NCBI GenBank assembly: GCA_036732005.1
Contig: DAINDF010000001.1
Coordinates: forward strand, 310,001 to 374,000
Source: UBA1926 sp036732005
GTDB lineage: Bacteria; Planctomycetota; Phycisphaerae; Phycisphaerales; UBA1924
Reading direction: 5' to 3'
Length of the DNA: 64,000 nt
Numbering within the stretch: the first letter of the stretch is position 1; each line of letters starts with the position of its first letter. The notes below the pieces were generated by a model. The model was not told the DNA's origin. It saw only the letters and a program-made list of their open reading frames with translations, and ran no database searches. The position numbers and the translations under genes were made by a program. Shown piece after piece: positions 1-9,040 of the stretch.

Positions 1-96
1 AAGTACCGCGTGGAGCGGGCCGCGTCGGGCGAACGAGGCGCGGAAACGGAGAAACAGCGTCCCCGGGCCAGACCGGGGAAGAAGGGGCGATCATGA
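1..96 (+). CDS. C-terminal tail of an upstream gene (partial, unidentified)
   Basis: The first frame is open from the window edge to a TGA that overlaps the ATG of the next gene in an ATGA arrangement. The visible tail, about 31 residues, is basic and low in complexity (ending PGKKGRS). SRPBCC/AHSA1 genes commonly follow an ArsR-family repressor with exactly this overlap, so an ArsR-type regulator is a reasonable guess. No domain is visible in the fragment, and the open frame could be chance in such GC-rich DNA. Confidence 0.35.
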   Translation, partial: KYRVERAASGERGAETEKQRPRARPGKKGRS

Positions 97-632
97 GCGT
101 GAGCACGGAACAGTCGTCGGGACGGTGCGTCTTCCGGGTGCAGATCAACGGCCCGATCGACGCGGTGTGGCGGGAGCTGACGAAGACCGGCGAGGTGCAG
201 CCGGCGATTTTCAACAATGTCATGCACACCTCCGGCGGCGTGCAGCCCGGGTCGTTGATGCAGATGCGGAGCAAGGACGGGAAGTATGTGGGCATGGTGG
301 GCACGATCCTGGAGGTGACCCCGCCCCACCGCTTCAGCCACACGCTCCGGTTCACGCACCTGGACGACCCGGAGTGCGTCGTGGTCTACGAACTCCGCGA
401 AAAGGACGGCGGCACCGAGTTCACGCTAACGGTCGAGAAGATGCCGGAGGGGACGAAGACCGGCAAAAGCATGATGCAGGGCGGCCCGATGATCTGCTCG
501 ACCCTCAAGGCGGTGATCGAGCAGGGCGGCCCGCCCCTCATGACGCGGGTGCTCTTTGCCGCTTTCGGCGCGCTGGCCCCGATCACCACACCCGCCAAGT
601 GCAAGGCGGAGCACTGGCCGCTCAGGGCGTGA
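93..632 (+). CDS. SRPBCC / AHSA1-like domain protein
   Basis: This is a 179-residue cytoplasmic protein. The opening pattern (FRVQINGPIDAVWREL, residues 14-29) is the first strand and helix of the START-like SRPBCC fold. It is followed by a glycine-rich turn and the strand HRFSHTLRF, typical of Hsp90-ATPase-activator-homologue (AHSA1) proteins, which bind hydrophobic ligands in a deep cavity. The family is ligand-diverse, so no substrate can be named. A purine-rich Shine-Dalgarno (GAAGAAGGGG) precedes the ATG. The start overlaps the stop of a possible upstream gene, which suggests translational coupling, perhaps to an ArsR-like repressor. Confidence 0.8.
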   Translation: MSVSTEQSSGRCVFRVQINGPIDAVWRELTKTGEVQPAIFNNVMHTSGGVQPGSLMQMRSKDGKYVGMVGTILEVTPPHRFSHTLRFTHLDDPECVVVYELREKDGGTEFTLTVEKMPEGTKTGKSMMQGGPMICSTLKAVIEQGGPPLMTRVLFAAFGALAPITTPAKCKAEHWPLRA

Positions 633-641
633 ATCCGGGCC

Positions 642-1580
642 TCAGAGCCAGCCCAGTTTGCGCAGATCATCGAGCGGCTCGGCGAACGAGCAGGACCCGT
701 AGCCGAGGCAGAACGACTCGCGGCACCGGGCGAGTTGCGTGTTGTCGATGGCGAGATCACGCCATCCCGCCCGGTCCTCGGCGAGCACGAACGCCGTGTG
801 GTCCGTCTCGGCGAGGATCGCCTCGATCTGATCGGCCTTCAGGCGGAGCGAGCGCGCCAACGCCGCGGCGAGGAAGACATTGAGATAGCCGTGCATGACC
901 GCCCGGGGCGCGTCGGGGTGATAGGTCAGGGCGTGCACGGCGCGGATCGGGTGGTGCAGGCCCGCGGTGGCCTTGAAGGGAACATCGGCGGCGGCGCACG
1001 CGGCGATGAACGAAGCGAGACGATCGGGCGGGGGAATCAGCTCCGGCGTGACCCCCCCGCAACGGACTTTGCCCCCGACGCCCGGGTTGCCCGAGAGCGC
1101 GGCGACCATTCCGCGGAAGTCGGTGTCCAGCGGGATCTCGAAGAAGACCGAGTACTCCTCCGGGATTGCGTCGATCGCTTCGTCGATGAAGGCGGAACTC
1201 GTCGCCCGCAGCTCCAGCGCTCGAACACGGGCGAGCCCCCGGTCCTCGTCGGCGTGGCGCTCGTTGAACGCGTCGGCGGCGTCGAGCGAGGCCTCGAGCG
1301 GAAGGTCGCATACGACCGAGACGCCCCAGGGCTCGCCTGTGTGGGCCATCTCCCGGTAGCCGCTGGTCGCGTAGGTGCCGGGCATGAGCGCACGCCCGTG
1401 CTCGGTGAGTTCCTCGAGCCGGCTCGCGGGGCAGATGAAGCGGTCGAGCGCGAACGCATCGGGCCCGGCGAGATCACGGGCGAAGTTCTGGGCCGCGACG
1501 GGCATGGAACACCCGGCGGGCGGGAACAGACCGGCGTAGTCGATCAGATTGGTGAGCAGCGTCTGGACGGTTCCGAGCAT
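642..1580 (-). CDS. Conserved hypothetical protein (IDYAGLFPPA signature)
   Basis: The protein has 312 residues when started at the ATG giving MLGTVQTLLTNLIDYAGLFPP. An upstream in-frame ATG would add 18 residues rich in Arg and Ala that look non-coding. The N-terminal IDYAGLFPPAG stretch, the central KVRCGGVTPE and the late AIDNTQLARCRE segment look like conserved blocks of an uncharacterised bacterial family. The alternating strand/helix pattern would fit a TIM-barrel-like fold, but that is inference. It has no signal peptide or membrane segment. The gene converges on the SRPBCC gene with a 9-base gap. Function is unknown. Confidence 0.7.
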   Translation of the reverse strand: MLGTVQTLLTNLIDYAGLFPPAGCSMPVAAQNFARDLAGPDAFALDRFICPASRLEELTEHGRALMPGTYATSGYREMAHTGEPWGVSVVCDLPLEASLDAADAFNERHADEDRGLARVRALELRATSSAFIDEAIDAIPEEYSVFFEIPLDTDFRGMVAALSGNPGVGGKVRCGGVTPELIPPPDRLASFIAACAAADVPFKATAGLHHPIRAVHALTYHPDAPRAVMHGYLNVFLAAALARSLRLKADQIEAILAETDHTAFVLAEDRAGWRDLAIDNTQLARCRESFCLGYGSCSFAEPLDDLRKLGWL

Positions 1581-1643
1581 GGGAACATCGTACGGTGCAC
1601 GGCAGGCCGCACGCGGCCCCCATGCGGCGAACAAGGCGAAAGA

Positions 1644-1668
1644 AAAGGCCCCGCGATTCGGGGCCTTT
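1644..1668 (-). terminator. Rho-independent terminator after the amylase-like gene
   Basis: There is a perfect 10-bp stem (AAAGGCCCCG / CGGGGCCTTT) with a 5-base CGATT loop. On the minus strand it is followed by TTTTCTTTC. It lies 28 bases past the stop of the minus-strand GH13 gene and before the next minus-strand gene, so it separates the two transcripts. Confidence 0.75.
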
Positions 1669-1695
1669 CGGGGCGGCCGAGTTTGTCAGGACGGG

Positions 1696-4443
1696 TCAGG
1701 GACAGCCGGCGTTGAACGAGGTCACGAACGCGTTGATGTCCGCAAGGTCGAAGACGCCGAACGGCGCGACGAGGTCCGCCGGGGGCTGCTGGCCGACAAA
1801 CGCCGTGACAAACGCGTTGATATCAGCAAGGTCGAGCACGCCGAACGGGGGCGCGATGTCGGCGTCGCAATCGGTGAGGTAGGTCACCTGGAACTCGAGC
1901 ACGACCGGGCGGCCCGACTGCTCGACGGCAACCGTTGTGATCGTGTTCAGGCCCGGGACGAGGCTCTGGTCGAAGGTACGGCGGAGCTCGTTCCGATCGA
2001 AGGGCCTGGCCGCGTTGAGCGTGTTGATGAGGGGAACCGGGTCGGTGCCGGGCGCGAGATTGAGGAAGGTGTGCAGCGTCTGCACTGTGCGGTCGAGCGT
2101 CCGGAAGCGGAAGGTCGGCCGGTCGTCGGTGAAGGGATCCTCGGCGTCGAGGAGCAGGATCTCCGGCGGGAGCCTGTCGACATAGACGACCTCGCGGGCC
2201 TCGGCGAAGAGGGGGCCCGAGCCCGGGTCACGCTGGCGGAACGCGACAGCGCTGATATAGTGGAACCCCTCCTCAAGACGGGTCGCGTCGATGACCTGCT
2301 CGTACAGGCCGTCACGCTGCGGGTCGCCCATGCCGGGCTGGTGGACATCGGTGAACTGCTCGTAGCCGCCGAGTAAATCGTCGGCGAGCGAGATGTCGGG
2401 GGCGCCGGAGTCGTTCCAGTCTTCGGCGCCGTCGTCGATGCGGAAGAGGGCGTTGTCGTCTGTGGTGAGATCAACGGTGTCCCCAGGGGTGGTCTCGAGT
2501 CGGAGCGTGAAGGCGTCCGAGGAAACGATGGGGATGGTGCTGAGACGCTGGATGAAATCGGGGAACGAGGCCGGGTCGGGCGGGATGACGCCGCTCTGAC
2601 CGACAATGGTCAGCGTCGCGTCGGGCACGGCCGGGGCGTAGACGACGAAACCCCGGTTGTGCTCCCCGGCGGACGAGGCGTTCCGGGGGACAGTCAGACT
2701 GACCGAGCCGTTGGCGCCGACGGTGATGACCTCGGGAATCTGGTTCGTGGGGTCGACCGAGGGATTGGCGGCGTTGCCGGTGTACTCAATGAGCCGCGTG
2801 CCCTGGGGGAAGGTCGTGGTGATGGAGAGGGTGTCGACGCCCGCGTCGTAGCGGTCGCTCACGCCGACGAGGACATCGCCCCGGAGCCCGCCCCCGGGGT
2901 TGGTGGCGCGTTCGAAGACGAGCACATCGTTGATGTTGCCGTTGCGTTGGAAGTAGTTGCCGGTGCCGAGGGTGTTGTGGAGGTGGACCAGGCGTGTGAC
3001 GACATCCTCGGGCTGGGCGGTCGCGGGGTTCCAGCCGAGCGCGACCGGGACGCCCTCCCGCGGGAAGAAGCCGGAGGAGCGCGGGAGGCCGCGACCGTGG
3101 TGATAGACAATCGAGTTGCCCGGGCGCATGAGCATGTAGGCGTGGGCGAACCAGCCCTGCTGGCGTGCGGTCGGGAGCGGCGGGAGCGAGCCGCCGCTGC
3201 CCTGGGTCCCGTTGTCGTGGCTGTAGACATGCATGACGCCGGCGGACCCGTTCTGGAAGCCGTCGTCGGCCTGGTCGAGATGCCCGTTGTCGGCGTTGGC
3301 GAAGATGTTGGCCCACGAGCCGAACCCGCCAGCGTTCACGAGTTCGCGGAGCCGGGCGGCGCCCTGAAGGTCGAGGGCGTCGCGGTTGGCGAAGGCGTCC
3401 TTGCGGTAGTAGTTGTTCAGGATATCGAAGTTCCCGGTGACATTCTCGCCGAACGAGAACGGGGTGACGCGGACGCCGTCGGGGCGGGTGCGTGCCTGGA
3501 ACACGGCCGAGTCGAAGTGCTGGTCCCACCACCAGGGGAACACATGCTTGGAGGCGTCGAGGCGGTAGCCGTCCACGCCGTTGACCTCGAGCATCCAGTG
3601 CAGCCAGCGTCTGAGGTATCCGTTCGAATCCTCGGCGACCGGATCGCCCCGGCTGGGGTCGTTGAGGTTGAACCGGTAGCGGATAACGAGGTCGCTGCCG
3701 CTGTGGGCCGACGGGGGGTTGACGAAGATGTCCTGCTGGAGGACCTGGTCGGGGTAGAACCTGGCGTTGTCGGGATCTGGCTGGTTACGGATGTTGCCCG
3801 CGGGGATGTTCGCGGGGTTGCCCGCCTGGGTCGGCTGGCGGATGAACTGGTTCGATCGATCCTGCTGGATGTCGATCAGCGCGACCAGGTCGCCCCGCCA
3901 CAGGTCGTAGTTGGGGGCGCCCGGGTTCTCGCTCTGGCGGTATCCCTGCGCGTTTCCGGAGTGAAAATCGCCCCAGTCGTCGGTGGGGAGCTTGTTCCGG
4001 GGCGGATTCTCACGCGGGATCCAGAACCCGGGGTAGCCCCCGTCGGCGAGGAAGGCGTCGCTGCCCGACCGCCCGGAGTTGTGGTTGAGCACCGCATCGA
4101 TGTACACGAGCACATCGGCGCGGTTGAGTTCCTCGACCATGGCCAGGAAGGTGGCCTCGGTGCCGTACGCGGTGCGCGCGCGGCTGCCCGAATTGTCGAT
4201 GAGCGGCGGCTTGCCGAGATCGAAGCGATCGAAGGTGTCGTAGCCGGCGCTGAACGGATCAGAGGCCTTGGACGGAGGAGGCAGCCAGACGGCGCGGTAC
4301 CCGGCCTTGAAGATGTCGGGCACGCGACGCTCGATGTCGTCCCACTCGGTCTCGAAATACTGAAGGATGACCCGCTCGGCGGCGGCGACGGACGAGACCG
4401 CCCCCGCAAGCGACAGCAACGCGACAGCCGCGTATCGACCCAT
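1696..4443 (-). CDS. Secreted GH13 alpha-amylase-family enzyme with C-terminal dockerin-like module
   Basis: The 915-residue protein starts with a signal peptide (hydrophobic VALLSLAGAVSSVAAA). The GH13 barrel follows with all four conserved regions: DAVLNHN (region I), GYRLDASKH with the Asp nucleophile (region II), FGENVTGN with the acid/base Glu (region III) and YSHDNGTQ (region IV). It should hydrolyse alpha-1,4-glucans outside the cytoplasm. After the barrel come beta-rich, Ig-like stretches. The last ~60 residues hold two repeats of the form APPFGVLDLADINAFVTAF and end in GCP, the paired calcium-loop module often labelled GC-type dockerin. The gene diverges from a GH31 glucosidase gene, so the pair probably degrades starch or glycogen together. 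Exact linkage specificity cannot be read from sequence. Confidence 0.88.
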   Translation of the reverse strand: MGRYAAVALLSLAGAVSSVAAAERVILQYFETEWDDIERRVPDIFKAGYRAVWLPPPSKASDPFSAGYDTFDRFDLGKPPLIDNSGSRARTAYGTEATFLAMVEELNRADVLVYIDAVLNHNSGRSGSDAFLADGGYPGFWIPRENPPRNKLPTDDWGDFHSGNAQGYRQSENPGAPNYDLWRGDLVALIDIQQDRSNQFIRQPTQAGNPANIPAGNIRNQPDPDNARFYPDQVLQQDIFVNPPSAHSGSDLVIRYRFNLNDPSRGDPVAEDSNGYLRRWLHWMLEVNGVDGYRLDASKHVFPWWWDQHFDSAVFQARTRPDGVRVTPFSFGENVTGNFDILNNYYRKDAFANRDALDLQGAARLRELVNAGGFGSWANIFANADNGHLDQADDGFQNGSAGVMHVYSHDNGTQGSGGSLPPLPTARQQGWFAHAYMLMRPGNSIVYHHGRGLPRSSGFFPREGVPVALGWNPATAQPEDVVTRLVHLHNTLGTGNYFQRNGNINDVLVFERATNPGGGLRGDVLVGVSDRYDAGVDTLSITTTFPQGTRLIEYTGNAANPSVDPTNQIPEVITVGANGSVSLTVPRNASSAGEHNRGFVVYAPAVPDATLTIVGQSGVIPPDPASFPDFIQRLSTIPIVSSDAFTLRLETTPGDTVDLTTDDNALFRIDDGAEDWNDSGAPDISLADDLLGGYEQFTDVHQPGMGDPQRDGLYEQVIDATRLEEGFHYISAVAFRQRDPGSGPLFAEAREVVYVDRLPPEILLLDAEDPFTDDRPTFRFRTLDRTVQTLHTFLNLAPGTDPVPLINTLNAARPFDRNELRRTFDQSLVPGLNTITTVAVEQSGRPVVLEFQVTYLTDCDADIAPPFGVLDLADINAFVTAFVGQQPPADLVAPFGVFDLADINAFVTSFNAGCP

Positions 4444-4675
4444 GGCTGAACTCCCCGGCTCCTCGGGCTGGGGCCCCCAGCCCCACCCCAGACAGATTAG
4501 ACGGACCGAAGCCGCCCCGATGGTCTACACAGAAGACCCGGGCGGGTCCGACGGGGCTTACCATACCCCTGCACAGAGTCCGATTCGACGGTTTTCCGGT
4601 GTGGGATGAGCCGTGCCGGCAAATACCGGCGGCCCGGGGGCCGTCAGCCGAGATCGGGCCCAGAGACTGGAGTTG

Positions 4676-6895
4676 ATGATGCGGATCCAGACGCGTTCTT
4701 TTCCGGGGATGGTCGCCTTGTTCGCCGGGTTGGCGGTTTCGTGCCTGTGCCAATCTGTATCAGCCCAGATTGTGGCCGAGGTGATTGGCGACGGGGTGGT
4801 GCAGTATCACCCCAGCCCCAAGGCGAAGGCGGACCGGATCCCCTCGATGGCCCTGCTCACGCCCGCCCGGGCACAGGCGTCGGGAGAAGGCACCCAGGTC
4901 GTGCCCGCGTTCGGCCGGGGTCCGTCCGTGCTCCACGGCGATGACCGCTTCGTGACGACGATCGACATCGAGCCCGGGACGAGCCTGTACGGAACAGGCG
5001 AGGCGGCGGGCCCGCTCCTCAGAAACGGACGCGTGACGGAGTGCTGGAACTACGACGCGTACGGCTACGACGACTCGTATCCGAACCTCTACACCTCGCA
5101 CCCGTGGGTGCTTGCGCTGCGCCCCGACGGGAGCGCGTTCGGCGTGCTGGCGGACACGACCTATCGGGTCGAGATCGATCTGACGGAGGACATCGTCTTC
5201 CGCTCCGCGGGCCGCGAGCACCCCGTGATCGTGATCGAGGGCCCGACGCCGCAGGAGGTGATGACCAAGCTCGGCGCCCTGACCGGGACGATCGAGATGC
5301 CCCCGAAGTGGGCCGTGGGCTATCACCAGTGCCGCTACTCGTACAACCCGGACGCGCGGGTGCGGGAGGTGGCAGAGGCCTTCCGCGACAAGCAGATCCC
5401 CGCGGATGTGATCTGGATGGACATCGACTACATGGACGACTTCAAGGTCTTCACCTGGGACGCCGAGCAGTTCCCCGATCCCGCCGGGCTGAACGCGTAC
5501 CTCGACTCGATCGGGTTCTCGAATGTCTGGATGATCGACCCGGGCGTCGCCAACCAGCCGGGGTACTTCGTGCACGACACCGGAACGGAGCGGGATGTCT
5601 GGGTCAAGCGGGCGGACGGCACGGAATACACGGGCTATGTCTGGCCCGGCGAGTGTGTCTTCCCCGACTACACGAACAAGGCGGTCCGCGAGTGGTGGGC
5701 CGGGCTTTACCACGACTTCATGGCGACCGGGATCGACGGCGTCTGGAACGACATGAACGAGCCGGCCGTCTTCAATGTGCCGACCAAAACGATGCCCGAG
5801 GACAACCTGCACCGGGCCGACCCGGAACTCGGCGGCCCGGGCCCGCACGCGCGGTTCCACAATGTCTACGGGATGCTGATGGTCAAGGCCTCGCGGGAGG
5901 GCGTCATGGCCGCCAACCCCGACAAGCGGCCCTTCGTGCTGAGCCGGGCCAACTACATCGGCGGGCATCGGTACGGCGCCACCTGGACCGGGGACAACAC
6001 CGCGAACTGGTACCATGTTGATGTCTCGATCCCGATGATGCTCAACCTCTCGCTCTCGGCCCAGCCGTTCTGCGGGCCGGATATTGGCGGGTTCGCGGGG
6101 GACGGCGACGGCCCGATGTTCGCGCGGTGGATGGGCTTCGGGGCCCTGATGCCGTTCGCGCGAGGGCACACCGCGAAGGGGAACATCGACAAGGAACCCT
6201 GGGCCTTCGGTGAGGAGGTCGAAGCGACCGTTCGCCGGGCGATCGAGCGGCGGTACCGCCTCATCCCGCATCTGTACACGCTGTTTGAAGAAACGCACCG
6301 CACCGGTCTCCCGATCGCCCGCCCGACCTTCTTCGCCGATCCCGCCGACCCGGCCCTGCGGAGCGAGGACGATTCCTACCTGCTGGGCGACGGGCTCCTC
6401 GTCGCGGCCCATGTCACGCCGGGCCGCGAGCGGGTCCACATCCTGCCCAGGACGAGCGACGGGCTCCCGTGGATGCCGTTCGATTTCCCCTCGTTCGACG
6501 GCGGACGCGACAGCAAGGACCCCGACCAGCCCGCCCTGTACATCAAGCCGGGTTCGATCATCGCGACCGGCCCGGTGCACCAGCACTTCGGCGACCGGCC
6601 CGACCAGCGGGACGAGTTGACGCTGATCGTCTACCCAGACGCGAGCGGCGTGTCGAGCGGTACGCTCTACGAGGACGCTGGCGAGGGCTGGGGATTCCGG
6701 TCCGGGGAATACCTGCGGACCACCTACACCTCGGAGATCGTGGGCGACAAGGTCATCGTTTCCGCCGCCGCCAGCGAGGGGAACATGCCAAGGCCCGACC
6801 GCACGCTCCATGTGCGCATCTTCCTGCCGGACGGCACCGAGTTGACCGGTTCGGGCAAGGACGGCCGGCCCGTGGCGGTGACTCTGCCGGGCTGA
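4676..6895 (+). CDS. Secreted GH31 alpha-glucosidase
   Basis: This is about 739 residues from ATG 4676; ATG 4679, next to it, is equally possible behind GGAG at 4669. Both give a Sec signal peptide ending near CQSVSAQ. GH31 hallmarks are GVWNDMNEPAVF with the catalytic nucleophile Asp and ATWTGDNTANW with the acid/base Asp. Others are KWAVGYHQCRYSY at the barrel entrance and the C-terminal beta-sandwich. The family releases alpha-D-glucose (or xylose) from non-reducing ends. Divergent transcription from the GH13 gene suggests the two act in sequence on alpha-glucans, GH13 inside the chain and GH31 at the ends. Unlike its partner it has no dockerin-like tail. Confidence 0.92.
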   Translation: MMRIQTRSFPGMVALFAGLAVSCLCQSVSAQIVAEVIGDGVVQYHPSPKAKADRIPSMALLTPARAQASGEGTQVVPAFGRGPSVLHGDDRFVTTIDIEPGTSLYGTGEAAGPLLRNGRVTECWNYDAYGYDDSYPNLYTSHPWVLALRPDGSAFGVLADTTYRVEIDLTEDIVFRSAGREHPVIVIEGPTPQEVMTKLGALTGTIEMPPKWAVGYHQCRYSYNPDARVREVAEAFRDKQIPADVIWMDIDYMDDFKVFTWDAEQFPDPAGLNAYLDSIGFSNVWMIDPGVANQPGYFVHDTGTERDVWVKRADGTEYTGYVWPGECVFPDYTNKAVREWWAGLYHDFMATGIDGVWNDMNEPAVFNVPTKTMPEDNLHRADPELGGPGPHARFHNVYGMLMVKASREGVMAANPDKRPFVLSRANYIGGHRYGATWTGDNTANWYHVDVSIPMMLNLSLSAQPFCGPDIGGFAGDGDGPMFARWMGFGALMPFARGHTAKGNIDKEPWAFGEEVEATVRRAIERRYRLIPHLYTLFEETHRTGLPIARPTFFADPADPALRSEDDSYLLGDGLLVAAHVTPGRERVHILPRTSDGLPWMPFDFPSFDGGRDSKDPDQPALYIKPGSIIATGPVHQHFGDRPDQRDELTLIVYPDASGVSSGTLYEDAGEGWGFRSGEYLRTTYTSEIVGDKVIVSAAASEGNMPRPDRTLHVRIFLPDGTELTGSGKDGRPVAVTLPG

Positions 6896-6925
6896 CGATC
6901 TTCTCCGAGCCAGAACGCAACACCC

Positions 6926-6947
6926 GGCCCGGGCGGCGACCCGGGCC
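6926..6947 (+). terminator. Rho-independent terminator after the GH31 gene
   Basis: The stem GGCCCGGG / CCCGGGCC has a 6-base loop and is followed by TTTCTCCTC, 30 bases beyond the GH31 stop codon. The uridine tract is short, so efficiency is uncertain. Confidence 0.6.
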
Positions 6948-6979
6948 TTTCTCCTCATCCGCCTGACTTCGGAAAGGGC

Positions 6980-7702
6980 ATGGATATGTCAGACGCACGC
7001 CCGGTCGCGCTCATCACGGGCGCCGGGACGGGGATCGGGTTGGCGACCGCCCGCCTGCTCGCGAGCGCGGGTTACCGCATCGCGATGGTGGGCCGGCGCG
7101 AGTCGGTGCTCCGCGACGCCGGCGCAACGCTGGGCGAAGAAGGACGGGACTGGGCGGCCCTGGGCGCGGATGTGGCCGACCCCGCCCAGGCGCTGGCGCT
7201 GCCGTCTCGGGTGGTTTCGCAGTTCGGCCGGCTCGACGCCCTGGTGAACAACGCGGGGTGGACCCCGCTGAAGCCCGTGGCGGCGCACACGCCCGAGGAT
7301 GTGGCCCAGATCTTCGCGGTCAACACGATCGGCCCGGTGCTGCTGCTCATCGGCTGCCTCCGCCTGATGCAGGCCGCGGAGGGCGGGCGCATCGTCAATG
7401 TGTCGAGCCGGGCGAGCGCCGACCCGTTCCCAGGGCTCGGCGTCTACGGAGGCGCCAAGGCCGCGTTGAACACGCTGACAAAGGGGCTGGCCAACGAGCT
7501 CGGGGCCCAGAGCGCCGTTCGGGTGTTCTGCGTAGCGCCCGGGGCGGTGGAGACCCCGCTGCTGCGGTCGATCATCCCGGAATCGGCGCTCCCCCGCGAG
7601 GCCTGTCTGGCTCCGGAGGATGTGGGCGCGGTGATCGCCGATTGCGTGCTGGGCCGGCGCGACGCCGAAAGCGGATCGACGATCTGGGTCAACAGCCCCT
7701 GA
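6980..7702 (+). CDS. Short-chain dehydrogenase/reductase (SDR)
   Basis: The 240-residue classical SDR has the cofactor motif TGAGTGIG near residue 14 and NNAG near residue 90. Catalytic Ser lies in NVSSRAS and the active-site pair in VYGGAKAA (YxxxK). GRRES after strand beta-2 would favour NADP(H). The length matches the family (about 250). An ATG two codons downstream is an alternative start; GGAAAGGG precedes both. The substrate cannot be inferred. It stands alone and converges on a DUF3465 gene. Confidence 0.9.
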   Translation: MDMSDARPVALITGAGTGIGLATARLLASAGYRIAMVGRRESVLRDAGATLGEEGRDWAALGADVADPAQALALPSRVVSQFGRLDALVNNAGWTPLKPVAAHTPEDVAQIFAVNTIGPVLLLIGCLRLMQAAEGGRIVNVSSRASADPFPGLGVYGGAKAALNTLTKGLANELGAQSAVRVFCVAPGAVETPLLRSIIPESALPREACLAPEDVGAVIADCVLGRRDAESGSTIWVNSP

Positions 7703-7708
7703 GCAGGC

Positions 7709-8161
7709 TCACTCGTACCGCCTGCCCCGGTGCTCGATCCATCCGCCCTCGCGCCGGCGGCCGGGGTCGTGGTGCGTCCAGTGGATCACCCCGCCCTTGT
7801 CGTTCCACTCGTACTGCCCCCGAACCGTGATCGTGTCCCCCTCGACCCACGGGACGCGGGGGGCCAGATCGATGTTGTGCGCGACAAGGACGGTCTCCAC
7901 ACCCCCAACGGGCGGCTCGACCGCCAGAAGCACGCGCTGATGCCGGCTGCCCTCGTTGTCATCGGGGAGCACGCGGACAACCCGCGCCGAGAGGTCGACC
8001 ATGACACCCGACTGCCTCGACGCGATCGCCGCCTCGAAGGAGGGCGACACGCCCCCGACCACCCCCGGGCCGCGGGCGACATAGGACAGCGCCGCGGCGA
8101 CAAGCACGACCGCGAGCGCGGCCCACCGGTTCTTCATCAGCGGGTAGGCGCGTCTGGGCAT
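7709..8161 (-). CDS. DUF3465 domain protein, exported or membrane-anchored
   Basis: The 150-residue protein has an N-terminal signal/anchor (AALAVVLVAAALSYVA). The mature part carries the DUF3465 pattern: VRVLPDDNEGSRHQRVLL, AHNIDLAPRVP, GDTITVRGQYEWN, GGVIHWTHHDPG. The family has a small beta-barrel, OB-like fold and no assigned biochemical role. ATG at 8137 (MKNRW) is an alternative start; neither has a clear Shine-Dalgarno. It may be co-transcribed with the PhzF gene upstream (33-base gap). Confidence 0.8.
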   Translation of the reverse strand: MPRRAYPLMKNRWAALAVVLVAAALSYVARGPGVVGGVSPSFEAAIASRQSGVMVDLSARVVRVLPDDNEGSRHQRVLLAVEPPVGGVETVLVAHNIDLAPRVPWVEGDTITVRGQYEWNDKGGVIHWTHHDPGRRREGGWIEHRGRRYE

Positions 8162-8194
8162 CGGGTCGGGCCCCGGGTCCTTGGCGGCAGCGGA

Positions 8195-8983
8195 TCAGAT
8201 GCGGATGGTGCCCTCGAGGAAGGTCACCGCCTTGCCGATCATGCGGACGCGGTCGCCCTCGACCTCGCAGACCATCTCGCCGCCCCGCCTTGAGACCTGC
8301 CTCGCGGCGAGGCGGTTCTTGCCCAGACGCTTAGCCCAGTAGGGCGCGAGCGTGCAGTGCGCCGAGCCGGTGACAGGATCCTCGAGCACGCCGGCCTTGG
8401 GGGCGAAGTAGCGGCTCACAAAGTCGTGCGAGGCCCCCGGGGCGGTCGCGATCACGCCGAACGCGTCGATCGCCATGAGGGCCTTCGGATCGGGCTCGAC
8501 CTCGTGAACATCCTTCTTGCTCTCGAACACGCACAGCAGGTTGGTCGCGCTGCGGTACACCTCGGCCGGCTGCCGGCCCAGGGCGCGGACCAGCGCCGTC
8601 GTCACCTCCGCCGGCTCGCAGGGCCTCGCCGGGAAATCGAGCGTGATCGTGTCGGCCTGCTTCGTGGCGATGAGATTGCCCGAGTGCTGCGTGCTGAAGG
8701 TGATCGAGTCGCCCTTGTGCCCCAGGTGCTCGAAGAGCACATGGGCGCTGGCGAGCGTCGCGTGCCCGCACAGCTTGACCTCCACCTCGGGGGTGAACCA
8801 GCGGAGGTGGTAGTCGCTCCCCGGGTCGTTCCGCTTCACGAAGAACGCGGTCTCGGAGAGGTTGTTCTCCGCCGCGATCGCGAGCAGCTTGTCGTCCGGG
8901 GCCCACACCTCAAGCGGCACCACCGCGGCGGGGTTGCCGGAAAACAGGCGGGAGGTGAACGCGTCAACCTGGTAGATCTTCAT
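8195..8983 (-). CDS. PhzF-family isomerase/epimerase
   Basis: The 262-residue protein opens with MKIYQVDAFTSRLFSGNPAAV, the signature of the PhzF fold (two diaminopimelate-epimerase-like halves). NNLSETAFF carries the catalytic Glu. GHATLASAHVLFE and DPVTGSAHCTLAPYW are the paired substrate-binding loops. PhzF itself isomerises trans-2,3-dihydro-3-hydroxyanthranilate, but most bacterial members have other, mostly unknown substrates. No phenazine genes are nearby, so a role in phenazine synthesis is not supported. Confidence 0.9.
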   Translation of the reverse strand: MKIYQVDAFTSRLFSGNPAAVVPLEVWAPDDKLLAIAAENNLSETAFFVKRNDPGSDYHLRWFTPEVEVKLCGHATLASAHVLFEHLGHKGDSITFSTQHSGNLIATKQADTITLDFPARPCEPAEVTTALVRALGRQPAEVYRSATNLLCVFESKKDVHEVEPDPKALMAIDAFGVIATAPGASHDFVSRYFAPKAGVLEDPVTGSAHCTLAPYWAKRLGKNRLAARQVSRRGGEMVCEVEGDRVRMIGKAVTFLEGTIRI

Positions 8984-9040
8984 ACGCGCAGTCTAGCCGG
9001 GGGCCCGGAGGGGCCGCCAGCGGTTCGACGCCGGGCCGGG

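Noticed and set aside
1696..6900. Long open frames antisense to the GH13 and GH31 genes (up to about 700 codons)
   Set aside because: They mirror the strong third-position GC bias of the true genes, have Arg/Gly/Val-rich composition and no recognisable domains or ribosome binding sites.
8195..8983. Phenazine biosynthesis locus
   Set aside because: Only a PhzF-fold gene is present, and the fold is widespread outside phenazine pathways; no phzA/B/D/E/G genes are nearby.
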